A stretch of DNA of 24,542 nucleotides from the NCBI GenBank assembly GCA_030699625.1, contig JAUYLU010000028.1, positions 1 through 24,542 on the forward strand, in the 5' to 3' direction. Shown here piece after piece: positions 6,549 to 13,082 of this stretch. The first letter of the stretch is position 1, and the number at the start of each line of letters is the position of its first letter. A program made the position numbers and the translations under genes. The stretch comes from a bacterium (GTDB lineage: Bacteria; Patescibacteriota; Minisyncoccia; Phycocordibacterales; VMEP01). The notes under the pieces were generated by a model. The model was not told the DNA's origin, made no database searches, and saw only the letters and a list, made by a program, of their open reading frames with translations.

Positions 6549-8064
6549 GAAAGACGCGCCGTCGACTGCGAAGATCGGCTACCTCATCAGGAACCTCCGC
6601 GAAGAGAAGGGGCTCACCCAGCAGGGGTTCGCGAAGGAGCTCGGCACCTCGCAATCGGCGGTGGCGCGGATGGAAGCCGGCAGGCAGAACTTCAGCACGC
6701 GGGAGCTTTTGAAGATCAGCCGCGTCCTGAACAGGAAGATCGTCTCCATCTCGGAGTCGCTCGACTTCAAGGTGGAAGGCGGTCGGAAGCTCCATGGCGG
6801 GATCGATACCAATTTCTCGAAGAACGGCTCGGTCGTGCTCCTCTGCGCCGCGCTTTTGAACCGTGGCACAACGGTGCTCCACGGCATCTCGCGCATCGAG
6901 GAGGTGTACCGTCTCCTCGAACTGATGGCGAGCATCGGGGTTTCGGCACGTTGGGCGGGGAAGAACTCGGTCGAGCTCGTGCCGCCCCGGTCCTTTTCCC
7001 TCGCGACGCTCGACAAGGCCGCCGCCGCCCGCATCCGCTCGTCGCTCATGCTGATCGGCGCGCTCGTTCACCGCGTGCCCGCCTTCGAGCTTCCGCACGC
7101 GGGCGGCTGCAAGATGGGGAACCGCACCATCGCGGCGCACCGCTTTGGGCTTGCGGAGCTTGGCGTTTCCATCGAGACCAAGAGCGAGCACTATCGGATA
7201 GCGGCGAAAAAGCTCCGCCCCGCGGACATCGTCATGTACGAGGCGGGGGACACGGCGACCAACAACGTGCTCATGGCGGCGGCGCTCATCCGCGGCACGA
7301 CGGTCATCCGTTTCGCCCCATCGAACTATCAAGTGCAGGAGCTTTGTTTTTTCCTCGAAAAACTGGGGGTGAAGATAGAAGGCGTCGGCACCTCGACGCT
7401 TACGGTGCACGGCATCGCGGGTGTCGACAGGACCGTCGAATACCACAACAGCGAGGACCCCATCGAGTCCATGATGTTCATCGCCGCGGCGGCGACCACG
7501 CATTCGAAGCTCACCGTGCGCCGCGCGCCCATCGAATTTCTCGCCCTCGAGCTTTTAAAGCTCGAGAAAATGGGGCTGAAGCAAAAGCGTTCCAAGGAAT
7601 ATTTTTCATACAACGGCCGCACTCGGCTCGTCGACATCACCATCTACCCCTCGAGGCTCAAGGCGCTCTCCGACAAAATCCACGCCCTTCCGTATCCGGG
7701 CATCAATTCCGACAATCTGCCGTTTTTCGTGCCCATCGCCACCCAGGCCGCGGGCACTACGCTCGTCCACGACTGGATGTGGGAGAACCGCGCCGTCTAT
7801 TTTACGGAATTGAACCGTCTCGGCGCGCAGGTGACGCTCGCCGACCCGCACCGCGTCTTCGTGGCAGGCCCCACGAAGCTCCGGGGAGGACAAGTGGTCT
7901 GTCCGCCGGCGCTTCGGCCCGCCATGATCATCCTTATCGCCATGCTCGCCGCGAAAGGAACCTCCATTTTAAGGAACGTCTATTCCATCAACCGCGGCTA
8001 CGAGGAGATTGCAAAGCGCCTGAACGGCATCGGCGCGAAGATCGAAGTCTTGGGCGGCCTTTAA
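6547..8064 (+). CDS. murA: MurA (UDP-GlcNAc enolpyruvyl transferase) with N-terminal XRE helix-turn-helix domain
   Basis: MurA makes the first committed step of peptidoglycan synthesis, adding enolpyruvate from PEP to UDP-GlcNAc in the cytoplasm. Residues about 9-68 are a Cro/CI-type helix-turn-helix (IGYLIRNLREEKGLTQQGFAKEL, then GTSQSAVARMEAGR). Residues about 80-505 are a complete EPSP-synthase-like MurA domain. The catalytic residues are present: Lys92-Asn93 (K22-N23 in E. coli), Arg164 (R91), Cys188 in HAGGC (C115), Arg193 (R120), the Asp in YPGINSD (D305), Arg in WENRAVYFTELNR, and the Arg of ALRPA (R397). The ordinary enzyme is about 420 aa, so the extra 80 residues are the DNA-binding domain. 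It is followed after 81 bases by mreB on the same strand. The enzyme is probably active and may also regulate transcription (inference). Confidence 0.93.
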   Translation: MKDAPSTAKIGYLIRNLREEKGLTQQGFAKELGTSQSAVARMEAGRQNFSTRELLKISRVLNRKIVSISESLDFKVEGGRKLHGGIDTNFSKNGSVVLLCAALLNRGTTVLHGISRIEEVYRLLELMASIGVSARWAGKNSVELVPPRSFSLATLDKAAAARIRSSLMLIGALVHRVPAFELPHAGGCKMGNRTIAAHRFGLAELGVSIETKSEHYRIAAKKLRPADIVMYEAGDTATNNVLMAAALIRGTTVIRFAPSNYQVQELCFFLEKLGVKIEGVGTSTLTVHGIAGVDRTVEYHNSEDPIESMMFIAAAATTHSKLTVRRAPIEFLALELLKLEKMGLKQKRSKEYFSYNGRTRLVDITIYPSRLKALSDKIHALPYPGINSDNLPFFVPIATQAAGTTLVHDWMWENRAVYFTELNRLGAQVTLADPHRVFVAGPTKLRGGQVVCPPALRPAMIILIAMLAAKGTSILRNVYSINRGYEEIAKRLNGIGAKIEVLGGL

Positions 8065-8067
8065 ATC

Positions 8068-8145
8068 AGGAGTTAGGAGTAAGGAGATAGAAGTGAGGGA
8101 AAGACCCTCCTTTATACTTTATTCTTAATACTTTATACTTCCCCC
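8068..8145. repeat. Imperfect inverted repeat filling the murA-mreB gap
   Basis: A purine-rich left half (GGAGTTAGGAGTAAGGAG and on) faces a pyrimidine-rich right half (CTTTATACTTTATTCTTAAT and on), with a clear inner stem GAGGG-aaaga-CCCTC (8096-8108 region). Many outer pairs would be G-U, so only an RNA fold would be stable. TATACT at 8134-8139 in the right half is also a candidate -10 box for mreB. Confidence 0.45.
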
Positions 8146-9159
8146 GTGGCCCTCTTTTCGAAAAAGCTCGGCATCGACCTCGGCACCGCGAACACGCTCG
8201 TGTACGTGCCCGGCAAAGGCGTGGTCTTGAACGAGCCTTCCGTTGTGGCCGTTTCCGAGCACGACAACAAGATCCTCGCCGTCGGCGTCGAGGCCAAGGA
8301 AATGATTGGGCGGACGCCCGACAATATCATCGCGTACCGTCCCATGAAGGACGGCGTCATCGCCGACTACCGCGTCACCGAAGCGATGCTCCGCTACTTC
8401 ATCGGGAAAGCGCTCGGCCGTTTCAATATATGGAAGCCGGAAGTGATGGTCTCGGTGCCGGCGGGCGTCACCTCGACCGAGCGGCGGGCGGTGGTGGAGG
8501 CGGCGGTGAAGGCAGGAGCGAAGAACGCCTACGTGGTGAAGGAGCCCATCCTCGCCGCCATCGGCGCGGGCATTCCCATCCACGAGGCGCACGGCCACAT
8601 GATCGTCGACATCGGCGGCGGCACCACCGACGTGGCGGTCATCTCGCTCGGCGGCATCGTGGCGGCGAACTCGGTCAAGTGCGCCGGGAACCGCATCGAC
8701 CATGCCATCGCCGACTACATCAAGAAAACCTTCAACTTGGGCATCGGCGACAAGACGGCCGAGGAGGTGAAGATACAGATCGGCTCGGCGGTGCCCATCG
8801 AGGACGAGCTCAAGATGACCGTGAAGGGGCGCGATTTCATCTCGGGATTGCCGCGCGCCGTCGAGGTCTCGACGAACGAGATCGTCAAGGCCATCGACAA
8901 GGAGCTCCGGGTCATGGTGAAGGCGGTGAAGGACGTCCTCCAGGAAACGCCGCCCGAGCTCTCGGCCGACATCATCGACCGCGGCATCATCATGACGGGC
9001 GGCACGTCGCAGCTTAGGAATTTTCCCGAGCTCGTGCTGCGGCGCACCGGCGTGAAGGCGGTGCTCGCCGACGAAGCGCTTTTCTGCGTGGCCAAGGGCA
9101 CCGGCATCGCCCTCGAGCATTTGGATACTTATAAACGGAGCATCATCGCCAAGCGCTAA
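8146..9159 (+). CDS. mreB: MreB-family actin-like cell shape protein, paralogue 1
   Basis: MreB polymerises on the inner membrane and guides lateral wall synthesis. The 337-residue product has all actin-fold nucleotide motifs: phosphate 1 GIDLGTANTLVY (about 9-20), connect and phosphate 2 DIGGGTTDVAVISLGG (about 155-170), and adenosine motif IIMTGGTSQLRNFPEL (about 281-296). The start is a GTG; TATACT ends 6 bases before it, so the mRNA is probably leaderless. The gene follows murA rather than mreCD, while a second mreB at 14725 heads mreC. This copy is therefore the accessory paralogue, comparable in position logic to Mbl or MreBH of Bacillus; the comparison is by analogy only. Confidence 0.93.
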   Translation: MALFSKKLGIDLGTANTLVYVPGKGVVLNEPSVVAVSEHDNKILAVGVEAKEMIGRTPDNIIAYRPMKDGVIADYRVTEAMLRYFIGKALGRFNIWKPEVMVSVPAGVTSTERRAVVEAAVKAGAKNAYVVKEPILAAIGAGIPIHEAHGHMIVDIGGGTTDVAVISLGGIVAANSVKCAGNRIDHAIADYIKKTFNLGIGDKTAEEVKIQIGSAVPIEDELKMTVKGRDFISGLPRAVEVSTNEIVKAIDKELRVMVKAVKDVLQETPPELSADIIDRGIIMTGGTSQLRNFPELVLRRTGVKAVLADEALFCVAKGTGIALEHLDTYKRSIIAKR

Positions 9160-9163
9160 GGGC

Positions 9164-9550
9164 ATGCGGAACGTTTCTTTGGCCGTCATCACCAATACGA
9201 AGGGAGAATGCCTTCTGCAGCTCCGCGACGCGGGCGCGCCGACGTCGCCGAACGCGTGGAGCCTCTTCGGAGGCCACCAAGAGGGGAGCGAGACGCCGCT
9301 CGAGACGCTCATCCGCGAACTCAAGGAAGAGATAAGCCTCTCGCTCGCCCCCGGCCGCTTCACGCATCTCGATACCGTTCCGTACCCCAACGCCCTCATC
9401 TCGCTCTTTCGGGTCTCGCTCACGGACGAGGAAGAGAAGGACATCCGCCTCAAGGAGGGCGCCGCTTTCCGTTTCTTCGCCTCGGGAAAAGAAACCCTCG
9501 GTTTGGAGATGCCGCCGCAGGTCCGCGCGCTTTTTCAAAAATATTTTTGA
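9164..9550 (+). CDS. Nudix hydrolase
   Basis: Nudix enzymes cleave nucleoside diphosphates linked to another group, often for clearing damaged nucleotides. This 128-residue protein contains the Nudix box at residues 37-59: Gly37, Glu43, then RELKEE (51-56) with the metal-binding Glu residues intact. The last Gly of the box is replaced by Ser58. The upstream strand AVITNTKGECLLQLRD and WSLFGGH before the box are typical. The substrate cannot be told from sequence. It starts 4 bases after mreB stops and ends before a strong terminator, so it is the last gene of the murA-mreB unit. Confidence 0.9.
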   Translation: MRNVSLAVITNTKGECLLQLRDAGAPTSPNAWSLFGGHQEGSETPLETLIRELKEEISLSLAPGRFTHLDTVPYPNALISLFRVSLTDEEEKDIRLKEGAAFRFFASGKETLGLEMPPQVRALFQKYF

Positions 9551-9568
9551 GACTCACGGCGCCGGTTT

Positions 9569-9599
9569 AAAAAAGCCCCGACGTATGTCGGGGCTTTTT
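9569..9599. terminator. Strong bidirectional intrinsic terminator
   Basis: Perfect stem GCCCCGAC / GTCGGGGC with loop GTAT, flanked by an A-run on the left and a T-run on the right. It separates the Nudix gene (+) from the convergent membrane protein gene (-). Confidence 0.9.
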
Positions 9600-9604
9600 G
9601 CCGC

Positions 9605-9979
9605 TCAAGGGCGGCGGAACTGATAAACGGAAGGGAGCCGTTTTTTGCACGGCAGAAGTCGGGAAAGCGAAACGAGGAAAAGCGCCGCACGGAAGGCGCC
9701 CCATGCGATGAAGCGTCCGGTGAAAGCGAGAAGCATGGCGAAGCCGAAACACCAGCGGAACAGGTGTCCCGTAAGCGCGACGACGCCGGAGACGATGAGC
9801 GCGGAGCCGAGCGTGCCGAGCATGATGACCGCGCCGTAAAGGCCCCCTGCCATCGCTTCCGGAAGCTCACGTCCCCGTACGAGCGGCCCGTCGAAAAGCA
9901 GAAGACTGAGGCAGATAAGCGCCACATACAGCAGCGCTGCTCCCGCCACGCCGTGTGCGACTGCGTTGAACAAGCGCAT
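9605..9979 (-). CDS. Small hydrophobic membrane protein, unknown function
   Basis: The family is not recognised. The 124-residue product has about four membrane segments: residues about 8-28 (AHGVAGAALLYVALICLSLLLF), 44-69 (GGLYGAVIMLGTLGSALIVSGVVALTG), 75-90 and 94-108, followed by a short basic tail. A good ribosome binding site AAGGAG sits 6 bases before the ATG, which supports this frame over the overlapping ones. The gene stands alone on the minus strand between two plus-strand units. No charged or catalytic signature suggests enzymatic activity. Confidence 0.7.
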   Translation of the reverse strand: MRLFNAVAHGVAGAALLYVALICLSLLLFDGPLVRGRELPEAMAGGLYGAVIMLGTLGSALIVSGVVALTGHLFRWCFGFAMLLAFTGRFIAWGAFRAALFLVSLSRLLPCKKRLPSVYQFRRP

Positions 9980-10087
9980 GTCGTTCTCCTTGTTGGTGTT
10001 GGTTCAAGAACTCTGTGGCAATTCAAACATCGAGGTCTCGTTTTGTCAAAACGGGGAATCTCCGCGATAATGGATGCATCACACAGT

Positions 10088-10240
10088 CCCGTTAGAAGCC
10101 GTCTGCCTGTGCGTGTGCACGCAGACAGGCGGTCAACGGTATAATTGTCGAAGCTATAATTTTATGCAGAGAGGTCGAAATTTGAATCACGAGAAGATAA
10201 ATAGCATTGCCTCGGTGACCGCGGCCTGCTTCTAACTGGG
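10088..10240. repeat. GTTAGA/TCTAAC inverted-repeat leader element, copy 2 (holB)
   Basis: The element begins CCCGTTAGAAGC and ends GCTTCTAACTGGG directly against the holB ATG at 10241. The ends pair with one bulged T. An internal hairpin with core TGCGTG-tg-CACGCA lies at about 10098-10132, and an AT-rich middle holds two TATAAT boxes. The ATG-proximal block GGTGACCGCGGCCTGC matches the equivalent block of the priA element. Confidence 0.75.
10132..10160 (+). promoter_or_regulatory. Candidate promoter(s) of holB
   Basis: Two perfect -10 boxes TATAAT occur at 10140-10145 and 10155-10160. The -35 candidates are poor (GTCAAC region for the second). They lie within the leader element, so the transcript would carry its ATG-proximal arm. 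Confidence 0.45.
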
Positions 10241-10939
10241 ATGCCGTCGCTCGCCGAGTCGTATCGGAAAGAAAAAACCCTCCACCACGCCTATCTCGTT
10301 TCAGGCGAGCGGGAAGCGGCCGTTCAGGAGCTTCTCGCCTTCCTCAAGGAAAAAGCGAAGCTTAAGGTCGAAGGGAACCCCGATGTCGCCGTCTTCCGCT
10401 ATGAGACGCTCGGCATCGACGAGGCGAGGGACCTTCGCGCCCTCGCGTCGAGAAAATCGTTTTCCGCAGGCAAAAAAATATTCATCGTGGCCGCCCATTT
10501 CATGACGCGGGAAGCCCAGAATGCGCTCCTCAAGCTTCTCGAGGAGCCGACGGCAGACACCCATTTTTTCATCGTGACGGAGCATGGAGCGACGCTACTC
10601 CCCACGCTCCGCTCGCGTCTCTCGGAGGTCGCCGAGGGGAGTGAGACGGTTCCCGAAGAGGCCCTCGCCGCGGCGCGGCATTTCGCCGCGCTTTCGCCGG
10701 CGGAGCGTCTCGAGGCGCCGGAAGCGAAAGCGCTCATCGAAGAAAAGGACAAGCAGGGAATGTCGCTTTTCCTTGATGCGCTCACGTTCGTTTTCCGCGC
10801 GCGCGGGGGGAACGACCTCGTTGCCTCGCGAAAAGCGCTCGAAGCGCTCCTTTCGGCGAAGCGGTTCGTGAAGGACCGCTCGGCTTCAGTGAAGCTCCTG
10901 CTCGAGCATCTCGCCCTCACGCTCCCCACCATCAAGTGA
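10241..10939 (+). CDS. holB: DNA polymerase III delta-prime-like clamp-loader subunit
   Basis: The delta-prime subunit is part of the clamp loader that places the sliding clamp on DNA. The 232-residue product begins with HHAYLVSGE, has an AAA+-like core in which the Walker A is absent, as in other delta-prime proteins, and carries the family signature AAHFMTREAQNALLKLLEEP (about 83-102) followed by THFFIVTEHGATLLPTLRSRL. The C-terminal third is helical. It is shorter than the 330-aa E. coli protein. The Ser-Arg-Cys motif is here Ser-Arg-Leu. It stops 3 bases before the palindrome at 10943. Assignment is good at family level. Confidence 0.85.
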   Translation: MPSLAESYRKEKTLHHAYLVSGEREAAVQELLAFLKEKAKLKVEGNPDVAVFRYETLGIDEARDLRALASRKSFSAGKKIFIVAAHFMTREAQNALLKLLEEPTADTHFFIVTEHGATLLPTLRSRLSEVAEGSETVPEEALAAARHFAALSPAERLEAPEAKALIEEKDKQGMSLFLDALTFVFRARGGNDLVASRKALEALLSAKRFVKDRSASVKLLLEHLALTLPTIK

Positions 10940-10942
10940 TTG

Positions 10943-10980
10943 TCCTTATTCTCTTATTCGTGCGAATAAGAGAATAAGGA
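10943..10980. repeat. AT-rich palindrome, copy B, over the arsR-like promoter
   Basis: Perfect 18-base arms around a TG centre (10961-10962); the inner arm is TTCTCTTATTCG. It begins 3 bases after the holB stop and ends directly at the -10 box TATACT (10981-10986) of the ArsR-type gene. The -35 region therefore lies at the palindrome centre. The 12-2-12 geometry is that of ArsR/SmtB-family operators. Confidence 0.8.
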
Positions 10981-10992
10981 TATACTGAGGGC
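10981..10992 (+). promoter_or_regulatory. -10 box of the ArsR-type gene, leaderless layout
   Basis: TATACT at 10981-10986 is followed by 6 bases and the ATG at 10993. Transcription would start at or next to the start codon. Confidence 0.5.
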
Positions 10993-11259
10993 ATGAAAGA
11001 TAAAGAAATGGAAAGAGGGTTCAAGGCGCTCGGGAACCGCCGCCGCCTCGCAATCCTGCGATTCATTAAAAAGGTAAAAGAAGCAACGGTGGGCGACATT
11101 GCGGAAGAGATAAAGCTGTCGTTCAAGTCGACCTCGCGGCATCTTTCGGTGCTTGCGGCGGCTGATATCGTCGAGAGGGAGCAGCGCAGCCTTCAAGCAT
11201 TTTACCGTTTAGGAGATGCCATAGGAGAACCAGTCCGCCGAGCGGTTTCTATTCTCTAA
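10993..11259 (+). CDS. ArsR-type winged-helix transcriptional regulator
   Basis: The 88-residue protein is a minimal winged helix: KALGNRRRLAILRFIKKVKEATVGDIAEEI (helices 1-3), the recognition helix SFKSTSRHLSVLAAADIV, and the wing EREQRSLQAFYRLG. The order and the phrase ATVGDIAEEI..STSRHLSVL are typical of ArsR/SmtB repressors. It has no Cys, and the only His is in the recognition helix, so it is not a usual thiol-based metal sensor. It is flanked on both sides by 12-2-12 palindromes; the downstream one overlaps its stop codon. Autoregulation through the upstream palindrome is likely (inference). The ligand is unknown. Confidence 0.82.
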   Translation: MKDKEMERGFKALGNRRRLAILRFIKKVKEATVGDIAEEIKLSFKSTSRHLSVLAAADIVEREQRSLQAFYRLGDAIGEPVRRAVSIL

Positions 11260-11280
11260 TTCGCACGAATTAGAGAATAG
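11249..11280. repeat. AT-rich palindrome, copy C
   Basis: Perfect 15-base arms around CA (11264-11265); the inner arm is TTCTCTAATTCG. The left arm encodes the last codons and TAA stop of the ArsR-type gene. It ends 12 bases before the -35 box of frr. A partial extra half-site (GAGAGAATAG) follows at 11283. Confidence 0.8.
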
Positions 11281-11292
11281 TTGAGAGAATAG

Positions 11293-11323
11293 TTGGCAAG
11301 GGTTTTCAATAAATTGGTATACT
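11293..11323 (+). promoter_or_regulatory. Promoter of frr, leaderless layout
   Basis: TTGGCA (11293-11298), 19-base spacer, TATACT (11318-11323), then 6 bases to the ATG at 11330. The long spacer is a weakness; the -10 position predicts a start at or next to the ATG. Confidence 0.5.
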
Positions 11324-11329
11324 AGTGAA

Positions 11330-11881
11330 ATGGCGTACGATTTTTCAGCATTTAAAAAGGAGGCGCGCGAAACGGAAGAGTGGCTCCGCCGCGAGTACGG
11401 CGGCGTGAACACCGGCCGGGCCGCTCCCGCGGTTCTCGACGTGGTGCGCTTCGAGGCGTACGGCGCGCTCACCCAGATAAGCCACGCGGCCGCCGTCACC
11501 ATCGAGGACCCGCGGACGCTCCGCGTCTCGCCGTGGGACAAAGGGCAGGTGAAGGACATCGAAAAGGCCATCCTTTCCTCGAACCTCGGGCTTTCCGTTT
11601 CCGTCGACGACTTGGGGCTTCGGGTGGCGTTTCCCTCACTTACCACCGAGCGCCGCGGGGCCCTCGTAAAAATGCTCAAGGAAAAGCTCGAGGAAGCGCG
11701 GGTGCGCCTCCGGAGCGAACGGGAAAAAGTCTGGGACGACATCCAACAAAAAGAACGTGAGGGAAAGATGTCGGAAGACGACAAGTTCAAAGGGAAAGGA
11801 GAGATTCAGAAGCACGTCGATGAGGCCAACAAGAAGCTTGAGGAGATTTTCGAGAAGAAAGAGAAGGAAGTGATGGGGTAG
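11330..11881 (+). CDS. frr: Ribosome recycling factor
   Basis: RRF splits post-termination ribosomes with EF-G. The 183-residue product has the normal family length and its signatures: YGGVNTGRAAPAVLDVVRFEAYG near the N-terminus, the domain II strand VTIEDPRTLRVSPWDKGQVKDIEKAILSSNLGLSVS, then LRVAFPSLTTERRGALVKMLKEKLEEARVRLRSERE and the C-terminal helix with GKMSEDDKFKGKGEIQKHVDEANKKLEEIFEKKEKEVM. No ribosome binding site precedes the ATG, consistent with the leaderless promoter. rseP follows after 72 bases. Confidence 0.97.
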   Translation: MAYDFSAFKKEARETEEWLRREYGGVNTGRAAPAVLDVVRFEAYGALTQISHAAAVTIEDPRTLRVSPWDKGQVKDIEKAILSSNLGLSVSVDDLGLRVAFPSLTTERRGALVKMLKEKLEEARVRLRSEREKVWDDIQQKEREGKMSEDDKFKGKGEIQKHVDEANKKLEEIFEKKEKEVMG

Positions 11882-11953
11882 AGAAAGCAGCTAACAAATA
11901 ACAAATGACGACAACAGGCAGCCAATCAGGGATTCGTTATAGTTAATTGTCAT

Positions 11954-13042
11954 ATGTCAATTGTTCTCTTTCTCGTCATTCTGGCGGTGCTCATCGTCTC
12001 GCACGAGTTCGGGCACTTTTGGGCCGCCAAAAAGGCGGGCATCCGGGTCGACGAGTTCGGGATCGGCTTTCCGCCGAAGCTCTTCTCGTGGACGAGGGGG
12101 GAGACGAAGTATTCGCTCAATCTCCTCCCGTTCGGAGGGTACGTGAAGATCTACGGCGAAGACCCGAACGAAGAGAATCTCCGGGACGCGAGGAGCTTCA
12201 CCTCGAAATCGCGCCTCGTCCAGGCATGGGTGGTGGTGGCGGGCGTGGTCTTTAACGCGCTCCTCGCCTGGCTTCTCTTCAGCGCGGCGTTCATGATAGG
12301 AGTCTCGAGCTCGGCCGCTGAGGCGCCGGAGGGCGCCGCGCTTAGGGACGCGGGCCTTACCGTCACGTCGGTCTTGCCGAGCACGCCCGCCGCGCGCGCA
12401 GGGCTCATGCCCGGCGACCGCATCACCGAAATCGGCACGTTCGACGAGAAGCTCGGTGACCTTTCGCCCGAGGCGGCGAGCGAGTTCATCGCCGCCCATG
12501 CGGGCCAAAAGGTCGCCATCATGTATGCGCGCGGCGATGAAGCGCGGAGCACCGTGGTCATGCCGATATCGGGCATCATCGAAGAGCGGGCGGCAATCGG
12601 CGTCGCGCTTGACACGGTAGGAACATTGAGGCTTCCGGTCCACCTTGCCTTCATCGAAGGCGCGACGCTCGCGGCAAATCTGGTCAAGCGCACTTATGTG
12701 GGCATCAAGGACCTCCTCGTGCAGGCTTTGCAAGGCGAAGGGAGTCTCGCCGCGCTCACTGGGCCGGTCGGCATCGTTTCGCTCGTCGGCGCGGCCTCCG
12801 ACATCGGCTTCACCTATTTGCTTACCTTCATCGGCCTCATTTCCATAAACCTCGCGGTCCTGAATCTCCTGCCCTTGCCCGCCCTCGACGGCGGGCGGCT
12901 TCTTTTCATCGGCATCGAGGCGGCGACGCGCCGCTCCATCCCGCCGAAAGTGATGAACGGGCTCAATGCTTTGGGCTTCATTCTCCTCATCGGCCTCATG
13001 CTCGTGGTGACCTGGCACGACATCGTCCGGCTTGTGGGGTAA
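11954..13042 (+). CDS. rseP: RseP/RasP-type site-2 membrane metalloprotease
   Basis: Site-2 proteases cut transmembrane segments of anti-sigma factors and remnant signal peptides. The 362-residue product has HEFGH at residues 17-21 within the first membrane segment (zinc ligands His17 and His21, catalytic Glu18) and the second motif NLLPLPALDGGR with Asp312. FGIGFPPKLFSW and LNLLPFGGYVKIYGED are typical of the family. One PDZ domain (about residues 110-195, LTVTSVLPSTPAARAGLMPGDRITEI) lies between membrane segments. C-terminal membrane segments follow. The ATG sits in a near-palindrome with TATAGT 10 bases upstream. A terminator follows 8 bases after the stop. Confidence 0.95.
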   Translation: MSIVLFLVILAVLIVSHEFGHFWAAKKAGIRVDEFGIGFPPKLFSWTRGETKYSLNLLPFGGYVKIYGEDPNEENLRDARSFTSKSRLVQAWVVVAGVVFNALLAWLLFSAAFMIGVSSSAAEAPEGAALRDAGLTVTSVLPSTPAARAGLMPGDRITEIGTFDEKLGDLSPEAASEFIAAHAGQKVAIMYARGDEARSTVVMPISGIIEERAAIGVALDTVGTLRLPVHLAFIEGATLAANLVKRTYVGIKDLLVQALQGEGSLAALTGPVGIVSLVGAASDIGFTYLLTFIGLISINLAVLNLLPLPALDGGRLLFIGIEAATRRSIPPKVMNGLNALGFILLIGLMLVVTWHDIVRLVG

Positions 13043-13050
13043 ATAAAAAC

Positions 13051-13068
13051 GGCCCGCATGCGCGGGCC
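13051..13068. terminator. Terminator between rseP and the convergent small gene
   Basis: Stem GGCCCGC / GCGGGCC with loop ATGC. The minus-strand tail is GTTTTTATTT; the plus-strand tail is TATCTTTCT. It serves both convergent genes. Confidence 0.85.
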
Positions 13069-13082
13069 TATCTTTCTCCAGC

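Noticed and set aside
6436..7503. Upstream extension of the minus-strand membrane protein into the murA region
   Set aside because: A perfect -35 TTGACA and a strong ribosome binding site place the start at the TTG at 6435, and the extension is antisense to murA.
8125..9453. Long minus-strand frame over mreB1 and the Nudix gene
   Set aside because: It is antisense to two well supported genes, and its composition (many His, Asp, Arg) is that of a shadow frame.
11957..13018. Long minus-strand frame over rseP
   Set aside because: Antisense to rseP, which has HEFGH and LDGGR. The shadow frame is strongly charged and has no motif.
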